The position numbers and the translations under genes were made by a program. Source: Caldilineaceae bacterium (lineage in GTDB: Bacteria; Chloroflexota; Anaerolineae; Caldilineales; Caldilineaceae). Taken from it: DNA of 64,000 nt. Under the pieces are notes generated by a model, which was not told where the DNA came from, did no database searches, and saw only the letters and a list, made by a program, of their open reading frames with translations. Below are positions 56,048 through 64,000 of this stretch, in pieces. The stretch's first letter is position 1. Each line of letters starts with the position of its first letter. The DNA lies in the NCBI GenBank assembly GCA_020846635.1, contig JADLDO010000007.1:1-64000 (forward strand), given 5' to 3'.

Positions 56048-56956
56048 TTAGCCTTTCAAGCCACTCATGACAATACCACTGATAAAGTAACGTTGGGCGA
56101 CGAAGAAAATGATGATCGCCGGCAGCGTGAAAACCACCGACGAGGCCATCAGCAGATGATCGCGCGGTTCGCCTTGCTCCATCGGGACAACGCGGAACCA
56201 GGTGAGGCCGAGCGGGAGGGTGAAATTTGGGGCTGTGTTCAGATAGATAAGGGGTTCGATAAAGTTATTCCAACTCGCCAGGAAGCTAAAGATGGCGACG
56301 GTGCTGAGCGCCGGTTTGGAGAGCGGCAGGATGATGCGCCAAAAGACGGTAAACGAACTGGCTCCGTCAATGTAGGCGGCTTCATCGAAATCTTGCGGAA
56401 TGGTCATGAAGAACTGGCGCAGTAGGAAGATGTTAAAGGCGCTGCCCCCGAAAAAGGCAGGTACGATTAAGGGTGTCAACGTGTCGATCCAGCCAAGTGT
56501 CTTGAAGATCAGGAAGCGGGGGATGATCGTGACATAAATGGGCAGCATCATCGTACTCAGGAGCACAACAAAGAGAAAGCCACGCCCCGCGAACTGGAAG
56601 CGAGAGAAGCCATAGGCAACTGCCGCCGCAGCCAGCACTTCTGCCAGAATATTGAAGATCGCCACGTAGACACTGTTGACCGTCCACTGTGCGAAGGGTA
56701 CAACCTGCCAGATGGTGAGAAAGTTCTCCGGCTGCCAATTCCGGGGGAGGAACGAGGGCGGAAAGATATAAAGCTCCTGGCTTGGCTTGAAGGCACTGGA
56801 CAAGGTCCAGACAAACGGCAGCATAAAGACGGCTGCCAGCGCAATGGTGAGCAGATATAGCCCCACTGTTTGTATGATCTTCATCCAGAAAGGCCACCGG
56901 CTGTATGTGATCGTGCGCTCGGCCAGCATAGGACTTGTTTCATTCAGACTTCCCAT
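56048..56956 (-). CDS. ABC sugar transporter permease (MalG-type)
   Basis: EAAYIDGASSFTVFWRIILPLSKPAL EAA motif. Confidence 0.94.
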   Translation of the reverse strand: MGSLNETSPMLAERTITYSRWPFWMKIIQTVGLYLLTIALAAVFMLPFVWTLSSAFKPSQELYIFPPSFLPRNWQPENFLTIWQVVPFAQWTVNSVYVAIFNILAEVLAAAAVAYGFSRFQFAGRGFLFVVLLSTMMLPIYVTIIPRFLIFKTLGWIDTLTPLIVPAFFGGSAFNIFLLRQFFMTIPQDFDEAAYIDGASSFTVFWRIILPLSKPALSTVAIFSFLASWNNFIEPLIYLNTAPNFTLPLGLTWFRVVPMEQGEPRDHLLMASSVVFTLPAIIIFFVAQRYFISGIVMSGLKG

Positions 56957-56985
56957 AAGTCACTCCTTCTATTCACCCTATTTGC

Positions 56986-57924
56986 CTAGCTGCCTGCATA
57001 ATAGACCCACTTGTCCGAGAGGCGCATCTGAATGATTGTAAAGACCAGGAGTATGACGAAGAGGATGAGGGAGAGCGTTGACGCATAGCCCATGTCGAAA
57101 TACTCGAAAGCATTGGTATAGATATGGAGCGCGAAGAACCAGGTGGCGCGGCCAGGGCCACCGCGCGTGGTGACATAGGCCGTGGTAAAGACCTGGAGCG
57201 CGCCGATGATGCCCAGTACCAAATTGAAGAAGATCGCCGGGGAGATCATGGGGATGGTGATATAGCGGAACTTGGCCCAGTCGCCTGCGCCATCGATCAC
57301 CGCGGCTTCATAGAGTTCTTGCGGCACACCCTGTAGACCTGCCAGGAAAATGATCATGCGCCCGCCACCGATGCTGGTCCACAAGGTGATGATGACGATC
57401 GAGGGCATGGCCCAGCGCGAAGAACCCAACCAGGGCGGGCCATCGATGCCCACCAACGAGAGCAGGTAGTTGAGCAGCCCTACTTCCGGGTGCAAGATCC
57501 AGATCCAGAGGATGGCAGCAGCGACCAGCGGCGTTAGGGAAGGAAGAAAGAAGAAGGTGCGAAACCACGTTTCGCCGCGCAGCCGTTGGTTGAGCAAGAT
57601 CGCCAGCAGCAGTGACCCCAGCAAGCCGAGGGGCACGCTCGCCAACATAAAGTAGAAGGTAATAGCGAGGGAACTCCAAAAGAGATTGTCTTGGGTGAAG
57701 GCGTAGCGATAGTTTTCCAGCCCAATCCAGCGGGCGTCGTTGATGACCCGATAATTGGTAAAGCTGAAGCCGAGTGAAGCGAGCATGGGGCCGAAGGTAA
57801 AGAACAGAAAGCCCAACAGCCAGGGGGATATCCAGAGATAGCCAAGTAGATTTTGACGCAAGGTTCGGCGGGACAATTTGCGCCGGCTGGCTGGTGGGGA
57901 CGCAATTGTCGTAGTCATGAGCAT
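56986..57924 (-). CDS. ABC sugar transporter permease (MalF-type)
   Basis: LYEAAVIDGAGDWAKFRYITIPMISPAIFF EAA motif; start moved to MLMTTTIASPP. Confidence 0.93.
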   Translation of the reverse strand: MLMTTTIASPPASRRKLSRRTLRQNLLGYLWISPWLLGFLFFTFGPMLASLGFSFTNYRVINDARWIGLENYRYAFTQDNLFWSSLAITFYFMLASVPLGLLGSLLLAILLNQRLRGETWFRTFFFLPSLTPLVAAAILWIWILHPEVGLLNYLLSLVGIDGPPWLGSSRWAMPSIVIITLWTSIGGGRMIIFLAGLQGVPQELYEAAVIDGAGDWAKFRYITIPMISPAIFFNLVLGIIGALQVFTTAYVTTRGGPGRATWFFALHIYTNAFEYFDMGYASTLSLILFVILLVFTIIQMRLSDKWVYYAGS

Positions 57925-58035
57925 TCCTCCGCTGCAAGAATGAGCTGTTTGCGAGGTCTTTACAGAGACCCGCAGGAACCGGGTTCTCGACATGAGCCTG
58001 GTTCCTGCGGGGCGAGCGAGTCCTTTGCGCGAGGA

Positions 58036-59385
58036 TTATTCGCGGGGTTTATCTAGGAATTCTTGGAAAGTCTGTGACGCCTGCTCGAAAAATGCGTCAT
58101 CCGGCTGTGCGTCGCCCACCCAAAGCGGGTCGAAGATGGCCCTGACGGTGGTCTGCATTTCCTGCTTGCGTAGGTTAGCAGGGTTAATGTGAGCAGCCGC
58201 TTCGGCAGTGGACTGGCCCAAGAGGACGAGGTGCGGGTTTTCGGTGATCCGTGGGTCTTCATAGACATCGGGTCGTGCCGCAAGCCCAATCTCCAGACCG
58301 ATTCCCACACCCGCTTCGAAATCGGTTAAATATTTGCAGAACTCATAGGCGAGATCCTTGTTTTCAGACTGGGCCGTGACAGCCTCGCCATCGACATTCA
58401 GATGCCCGCCGCGCACACCTGCCGGCCCCTTCGCCATGAGGATCATATCCCAGGCAAATGCATCCTCGACCACATTCTTGATGCTCAGGTTCCAGCCGCC
58501 GCTTTGGAAGCTGGCGAGCGTCTGTGCCAGGAACATCTGCTGGAGGCCGCCCCCGCCTGCGCTTTGCTGCGGCATCTGTTGTGGCGTCGGTGCTGCATTG
58601 GTGTCATAAAAGAGGCTATGCACCCAGCGAACCCCCTCTTTCACGCTGTCACTGTCAATCAGCGAGGTGGTTCCATCTTCGGAAAGCAGCTCGCCCCCAT
58701 AAGGCAGCGTGTGAATTCGGGTCGCGTCGTAGTCACCTGTTGCCGGCAGATAGCCAAAACGATCATCCGTTGTCAACGACACGGCTATATCCAAGAGGTC
58801 GTTCAGCGTCCAATCTTGGCCGGGGATTTCGATCCCTTCCGCTTCGAGAAGGTCGCGATTGAAGAAGAAGCAGTCATGCGTGGCATGAGCGAGTTCCGGC
58901 AGAGCCAGCACGCTTCCGTCGAGGCTGAGGGCCTCCACCGCGCGTGGGTAGTACTCGTCCAGGGTGAAGCCTGTGTTATCGGCTGAGATCAGATCATCCA
59001 GCGGGGCAAGTGCATTGTTCTGGGCCAGGAATTGGAAGGAGCCACTGCCGATTGCCAGCCAAGTTGCATCACCAATCAGGCCGGATGCGACCAGTGACAC
59101 AATCTTGGGGCCATACTCGGCGGAACCCGCCGGAAATTCCTCTACCACGATTTTTGTACCCGGATGTGCTTCTTCAAAAGCCGCGATCCGTTCGGCATAG
59201 ACCTGCCACCCGCCAAGACGGTGGTGCCAGCGCACTTCGGTTGCCGCTTGATCTGCTGTTTCGCCGCCGCTTGAGGCTGATTGCGGGCCAATCTGTGGCG
59301 CAGCGCAGGCTGCCAGCGTTAGGCCGAGGGTTGACAAGGCGGTCGTCTTTAAGAAAGCGCGACGGCTCAATCCGTTTCTGCTCAT
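58036..59385 (-). CDS. ABC sugar transporter substrate-binding protein (family 1), TAT lipoprotein
   Basis: SRRAFLKTTALSTLGLTLAACAAPQ; EVRWHHRLGGWQVYAERIAAFEEAHPGTKIVVEEFP. Confidence 0.94.
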   Translation of the reverse strand: MSRNGLSRRAFLKTTALSTLGLTLAACAAPQIGPQSASSGGETADQAATEVRWHHRLGGWQVYAERIAAFEEAHPGTKIVVEEFPAGSAEYGPKIVSLVASGLIGDATWLAIGSGSFQFLAQNNALAPLDDLISADNTGFTLDEYYPRAVEALSLDGSVLALPELAHATHDCFFFNRDLLEAEGIEIPGQDWTLNDLLDIAVSLTTDDRFGYLPATGDYDATRIHTLPYGGELLSEDGTTSLIDSDSVKEGVRWVHSLFYDTNAAPTPQQMPQQSAGGGGLQQMFLAQTLASFQSGGWNLSIKNVVEDAFAWDMILMAKGPAGVRGGHLNVDGEAVTAQSENKDLAYEFCKYLTDFEAGVGIGLEIGLAARPDVYEDPRITENPHLVLLGQSTAEAAAHINPANLRKQEMQTTVRAIFDPLWVGDAQPDDAFFEQASQTFQEFLDKPRE

Positions 59386-59581
59386 TTCTGCCTCCCAAAG
59401 TGATCTGCATGTTGAAATCTTATGAAGAATCAGACATATCCCCGGCCTTCATTTCATAGGCAAGCCTCCTTTCTCCAACCCGTGTGATCGTTGGCGGCGA
59501 TTTTGGCAATGGTTAAACTTGGGAGTGTGGGCTGTTGTGCCAATGGCGATTGCTGCCGGCTGGGTATGGAAACGGGAATAG

Positions 59582-59618
59582 GGTCTACTCGTACACGGTC
59601 TATTGGTACACAGTAGAC
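59582..59618. promoter_or_regulatory. Candidate operator: imperfect tandem repeat plus flanking inverted repeat
   Basis: GGTCTACTCGTACAC GGTCTATTGGTACAC (13/15) followed by AGTAGAC, the reverse complement of GTCTACT; upstream of the sugar ABC genes. Confidence 0.4.
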
Positions 59619-59724
59619 GCGATGCATGGGTTCGATGATTCGTTCAATCTAAGAGGTGTCTAAGGAGATAATATACACTTTTGCTGTAAAGCGCAAACGG
59701 TTTTTTGACCCTAGGGGGAGGAAT

Positions 59725-61806
59725 CTAGGGTGTGATCTCCGTCGGCCAGGTGAAGCGGAAGGTGGCACCTTCACCGGGGTTGGATTGCACCTCAATCGTA
59801 CCGCCGCGGCTCTCGATCAGCTTCTTTGCCAACGCCAGCCCAATGCCGCTGCCTTCTACTTGGTCGCGCGGCTGCAAGGTCTGAAACATTTCAAAGATAC
59901 GCCGGTGAAAGCGGGGCTCGATGCCAGGGCCATTGTCACTCACCACAAACTCGACAAAGTTGTCGTGAAACTGGGCGCTGATCTCGACCTTGCCCTCGGC
60001 TGGGTTGTGGTGATGTTTAATGGCGTTGTCGATGAGACTGCGAAAGACAGATTCGAGCGGGATGCGCTCAACAGTCAAGGGCGGCAGGGCCGCGGGGATG
60101 CGCACCACAAAACCGCGCGGCGGCGTCAGGATCTCGACCACATTCTGAATCAGAGCGGTCGTCTCTACTGGCTCTGGCTTGTGGCGCTGGCGTCCTGCCC
60201 GCGAGTAGGCCAACAGATCGTTCAGCAGCATGTCCATGCGACTCACGCGCCCGTGCAGCTTGGCGAGATGCTCCTGAGAAGCGGGCGGCAGTAACTCCCC
60301 TGCGTCCTCACTGATCCAAGTGGCGAGTTGGCCGATGCCACGTAGGGGGGCTTTGAGGTCATGCGAGGCGACGTAGGCAAATTGATCAAGTTCGCGGTTG
60401 CTGCGTTCAAGCTCGGCTGTGCGCTCATCGACGCGCTGTTCCAGCGTAGCGTTCAGTTGCCGCAGCGCATCCTCCGCTTGTTTGCGTTGGATGGCATGGG
60501 CGACATCGCTTGCGATGGTCTGCGCCCACTGGACTTCCTCTTCGGCAAAGGGGTGGGGTTCGTTGTAATACAACATGAATTTGCCCAGCAGCTTCCCTTG
60601 ATCAACCAGGGGAATGTAGGCAACGGCCTGAATCCCTTCCGCAAGATTGGCTTGCTGGAGCGACCCCAAGTTTTCCGCCTGCGCGACATCGGGAATTAGG
60701 ACAGGCTGCGGATGCGCTTGATTGATGACCCAGAGCGAGTGCCCTTCTATCTGTTGGCGATAGCTTTCCGAAAGCCCATGCGCCGCCTGAAAATGCATGA
60801 CCCCCTCGGCGTCGGTGAGCAGGATGGCTGCGCGATCCACATGGAGCACGCGCTTGAGGGCGACCAGGGCTTGTTCATAGGTTCGTTCGAGCGGTGCTAC
60901 ACGGTTCATGTCCTGACGTAAAAGATAAAGCGTATGCAGGCGATCCTCGACCTGCTTGCGCTCCGTCACATCGCGCATTGTCCCTGTGAGACGACTTGGA
61001 CGATCTTGCTCATCTTTTTCGACAAGGCCATGCACTTCGAGCCAATGAATCGAGCCATCCGGCCATCGTATCCGGTATTCATAGTGAAAGGGCTCTGCCG
61101 TTGTGATGGCGTTGTTCACACTCTGTTCCACTCTGGCACGATCTTCAGGATGTACCACGGTAAGCCAATCCGCCAGCGTCAAGTTATTACTCTGGACTTG
61201 GGTAATGGCGTGATAGAGCGGAGAGAAGTAGGATTCGCCCGTACGCAGATCGTGGTCGAAGATGCCAATTTTACCCGCTTCGGTGGCGAGGCGCAGACGC
61301 TCCTCGGATATACGCAGGGCGTTTTCTGCCTGCTTGCGCCGTGTGACATCCTCAAAGACATTGATCGCACCGATCAGGCTGCCCGAATGGTCATAGAGCG
61401 GGTCGATATTGACCGAAGCAAGCACCATCGTGCCATCGGGCCGCAGAATATGAATTTCTTCGTTGCGCGTACCCCGTCCTGTGCGAACCGCGATGCCCAT
61501 GGGACATTCTTCGTGAGGTAAAAGCGAGCCGTCGGGCCGGTAGATGCGAAAGGAGCCACAGTAGCGATCTTCTGGATCGTGCAGCTTGGGGTGCCGCCCC
61601 CAAAGCTGCGCTGCACGCTGGTTATAGTAGGTGATCAATCCCTCGCTGTCACAAACGAAGACGGCGGTTGGCATGACTTCTACCAGCGTCCGTATCTGCT
61701 GTTCGTTGAGTTTGTCTGCTCGTTCTGCCTGTGTGTGCAGCGTCTCGCCTGCGTCTTGTAGCTTCTGCCCCATCTTCCACTCCTCTGTAACTACCAACAC
61801 TTTCAA
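59725..61806 (-). CDS. PAS/PAS/GAF sensor histidine kinase
   Basis: LVEVMPTAVFVCDSEGLITYYNQRAAQLWG PAS; GAF-like VDRAAILLTDAEGVMHFQAAHG; FAYVASHDLKAPLRGIGQLA H-box; VVSDNGPGIEPRFH...GSGIGLALAKKLIESRGG. Confidence 0.94.
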   Translation of the reverse strand: MKVLVVTEEWKMGQKLQDAGETLHTQAERADKLNEQQIRTLVEVMPTAVFVCDSEGLITYYNQRAAQLWGRHPKLHDPEDRYCGSFRIYRPDGSLLPHEECPMGIAVRTGRGTRNEEIHILRPDGTMVLASVNIDPLYDHSGSLIGAINVFEDVTRRKQAENALRISEERLRLATEAGKIGIFDHDLRTGESYFSPLYHAITQVQSNNLTLADWLTVVHPEDRARVEQSVNNAITTAEPFHYEYRIRWPDGSIHWLEVHGLVEKDEQDRPSRLTGTMRDVTERKQVEDRLHTLYLLRQDMNRVAPLERTYEQALVALKRVLHVDRAAILLTDAEGVMHFQAAHGLSESYRQQIEGHSLWVINQAHPQPVLIPDVAQAENLGSLQQANLAEGIQAVAYIPLVDQGKLLGKFMLYYNEPHPFAEEEVQWAQTIASDVAHAIQRKQAEDALRQLNATLEQRVDERTAELERSNRELDQFAYVASHDLKAPLRGIGQLATWISEDAGELLPPASQEHLAKLHGRVSRMDMLLNDLLAYSRAGRQRHKPEPVETTALIQNVVEILTPPRGFVVRIPAALPPLTVERIPLESVFRSLIDNAIKHHHNPAEGKVEISAQFHDNFVEFVVSDNGPGIEPRFHRRIFEMFQTLQPRDQVEGSGIGLALAKKLIESRGGTIEVQSNPGEGATFRFTWPTEITP

Positions 61807-61876
61807 TAGCCCGTATCATATCATATTGATTAATGGGTTCGACGTAGGCAAACCCGCATTGAAGCGGGGGCAACGA

Positions 61877-61910
61877 AAAAGCGCCGCAACCCGCAGGCTC
61901 CGGCGCTTTT
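61877..61910 (-). terminator. Intrinsic terminator of the subtilase gene
   Basis: AAAAGCGCCG...CGGCGCTTTT, 20 bp after the stop codon on the minus strand. Confidence 0.75.
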
Positions 61911-61930
61911 CTCAACTTCTTACTGCAACG

Positions 61931-64000
61931 TTAGGGATTCTTATAGATGCCCGGCAGGATCAGCTGCGGCGTGGGTTCGTTGGGCGAATTCTCGCTGCAA
62001 TTCTCGTCTACCACAATGGTATGTGTACCGATTGTGACGTTGCCATAGGTGTCTGTAACCTCTGCGCGCACGTCATAGGTGCTGCATTTGGCATAGACGT
62101 GGCTGATTTCAGGCGTGGTCTGTGAAGGGCTGTAGGGCGTGCCGTCGCCAAAGTCCCAGCGATAGCTGACCGCTTCGCCCTCTGCCAGCGTTGCTGTGAG
62201 CATCGTCAGCAAGCTCCCATTCTGCGGGGTCGTGTCGCTGATGATCGCTGTGGATGGGTTGGCCCAAGTCCAGTCCAGCAGCGTCCCCAACAGTTCGGAA
62301 CGGGTGGTCGGCGTCACGTTCAACGAAGCATTGAAGGTGTTGCTCATCCCTTCCAGCCCGAAGGTTGTGTAGGCAGTGCGCCCCAGGTAGGTGATGCCGG
62401 GATTCTCCAGTGACGGCTGCTCGCGCTTCACCAGGGCTACAGTGCCGTCCGCCAAGTTGTGAATCCCTGGATAGTAGAGGACTGGCACACTGCCAAAGTC
62501 ATCGCCACCTGCGGGGGCCTCTGGGACACCATAGAGCTCGTTATCGACTTCGTCGATGTAGGGTTGGTTGATGAGGGCCTCAAGTTCGATCTGGTCGCGC
62601 ACTTCCCCACCGGGGTTAGCGGTGGTATGAACATTGATATAGAGGTTGCCCGCAAATAGATCCGTGATCTCGTTCGTGGTGAGGCTCGGCGTGACCACAC
62701 CCGACAGGGTCAGACTGTCTGTGACAAAGACAGGTAAGGTTAGGCCCGCAATATCCGCCAGATCGCGAATGACGGGGCCTGCAACGCCAGGCGCGCCGGT
62801 GTGAATGTGCGCGCCGGTGACGGTGATGGGCGTGGTGTCGGTTGGCATCACCGTGACGGAGAACTCCAGGCGGTTGGCGTCTCGATCATAATAGAGGAAA
62901 AAGTCGCCGCTTGTGTCTGTGTTTACGGGGGGTGTCTCCTCATCGCCGGAAAGCTCTCCTTCGGCGATATAGGCGCGTGTTTTGGTGAGATCAACGGCTA
63001 GATCCTGGAATACCTGCGGCGCATCGTTGGCAGGCAGGATGAGTGTGGTGGGCGTCTGCTCGTCAGTAACGCTGTCTTGGAGCCAGTTGGCGCCCAGGTT
63101 CGCCCCATAGAAGAAAGGCCCTGACCCGCCGTTGATTGCATCCGCATTGAGCGTTGCAGCCAGGTCTTGACCCATGGCGATCAGCGCGCCGCCATTGTTG
63201 AGATATTCCGTTAGCCGGTCGGTTTCCTCAATGCTGAAGCCGGCTGCTGTCACATAATTGTCGCCCGTGAAGTAGAGGATCGCTTTGTAGGCGAGCAGTG
63301 TCGTGGGGTCCGGCAGATTCTCAAGATCATAGTTGACAACTTCGTAGGTATAGCCTAGCTCCTCCAGCGCATTTGTGTAATACCAGAGGTAATCAGAGTT
63401 GAAGTAGCCTACGAGTGGCCCTACATCACTGAAATCGTTGTCGAGAATCAGCACATCCGCCAGCGCAGTCGCATGGGTGGCGCGCGCCCAGGCGGGCATG
63501 TGCGCGTCGTGCGTTGGCCCGTCGAGCAGGATATAGCCCTGGTTCTCGCCCAGTCCTTGACCCGTCGCCGAATTGAAGGTCACGCTGATCGTCTTGGTTT
63601 CGCCCGGTGCGAGACTGAGCGAGGCAGGTTCGACCGTGAAGCCGGGCAGGCTCGTCGTCTGTGTGAAGCCGTCGCCGGTGTAGAGCGTGCTGAGGTTATA
63701 GGTTTCGGCGGCGTTGGCGACGCTGGTCACCATCACGCCAATCGTCTGCTGCGTGCCGGTGGGCACCAGTCCGAAGCTGAGGCTCGGCGGATCCAGGATG
63801 ACGCCTGGATCAATGACGTGGGTCAAATCCAGGCGACCCGCGCCCATGTCGAGCGGCTGCGCCGGGGTTGTGCCATCTGCCAGGTAGATGTCCATATACT
63901 TGGAGGTAGACATCAAGGCAGACTTGACGTAGGCGGGCGACCAGTTGGGATGCGCTTGCAGCACCAATGCCGCAGCGCCAGCGACATGGGGGGAGGCCAT
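61931..64000 (-). CDS. S8 family (subtilisin-like) serine peptidase, C-terminal part, with CHRD and PKD domains; truncated by window end
   Basis: MASPHVAGAAALVLQAHPNWSPAYVKSALMSTS (catalytic Ser region); LSGDEETPPVNTDTSG...HIHTGAPGVAGPV...INVHTTANPGGEVRDQIE (CHRD); YRWDFGDGTPYSPSQTTPEISHVY (PKD). Confidence 0.93.
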   Translation of the reverse strand: MASPHVAGAAALVLQAHPNWSPAYVKSALMSTSKYMDIYLADGTTPAQPLDMGAGRLDLTHVIDPGVILDPPSLSFGLVPTGTQQTIGVMVTSVANAAETYNLSTLYTGDGFTQTTSLPGFTVEPASLSLAPGETKTISVTFNSATGQGLGENQGYILLDGPTHDAHMPAWARATHATALADVLILDNDFSDVGPLVGYFNSDYLWYYTNALEELGYTYEVVNYDLENLPDPTTLLAYKAILYFTGDNYVTAAGFSIEETDRLTEYLNNGGALIAMGQDLAATLNADAINGGSGPFFYGANLGANWLQDSVTDEQTPTTLILPANDAPQVFQDLAVDLTKTRAYIAEGELSGDEETPPVNTDTSGDFFLYYDRDANRLEFSVTVMPTDTTPITVTGAHIHTGAPGVAGPVIRDLADIAGLTLPVFVTDSLTLSGVVTPSLTTNEITDLFAGNLYINVHTTANPGGEVRDQIELEALINQPYIDEVDNELYGVPEAPAGGDDFGSVPVLYYPGIHNLADGTVALVKREQPSLENPGITYLGRTAYTTFGLEGMSNTFNASLNVTPTTRSELLGTLLDWTWANPSTAIISDTTPQNGSLLTMLTATLAEGEAVSYRWDFGDGTPYSPSQTTPEISHVYAKCSTYDVRAEVTDTYGNVTIGTHTIVVDENCSENSPNEPTPQLILPGIYKNP

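Overview
This 64 kb window is GC-rich and gene-dense, with no rRNA, tRNA, CRISPR array or transposase that I could recognise. Its content (family-5 and sugar ABC importers, form II Cox-type molybdenum hydroxylase genes, enolase-superfamily sugar-acid enzymes, ELWxxDGT and PA14 secreted proteins, TAT lipoproteins) suggests a Chloroflexota-like heterotroph; this taxonomic guess is inference only. Main blocks: (1) stress genes (Csp, YflT-like) and OsmC at 0.2-2.7 kb; (2) two very large secreted multidomain proteins at 4.9-11 kb; (3) a long minus-strand locus at 11.6-26 kb with a complete oligopeptide/oligosaccharide-type ABC importer, an unusual radical SAM protein, a GH4 glycosidase and an unassigned 894-aa protein; (4) a coxSLM + coxDEF/XdhC + coxG cluster of form II type (AYRGAGR) at 26.5-35.1 kb; (5) a catabolic cluster (SDR, amidohydrolase, FAD oxidoreductase, aminotransferase) at 41.3-45.8 kb; (6) a secreted LysM protein flanked by prion-like Y/G/N/Q tandem repeats at 47.7-48.6 kb; (7) a sugar-acid locus (two enolase-superfamily proteins, Gfo/Idh, cupin, ABC sugar importer) at 51.8-59.4 kb; (8) an orphan multi-sensor histidine kinase and a truncated subtilase with CHRD and PKD domains at the right end. 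Several strong intergenic inverted repeats and candidate dispersed repeat elements are reported. The best candidates for undescribed biology are the radical SAM/GH4/ABC locus, the LysM prion-like protein, a 53-aa orphan mini-protein (QCKKGGWQEMGFKNQGECV), and a PA14 + Rv2525c-like + YCF48-like secreted protein.
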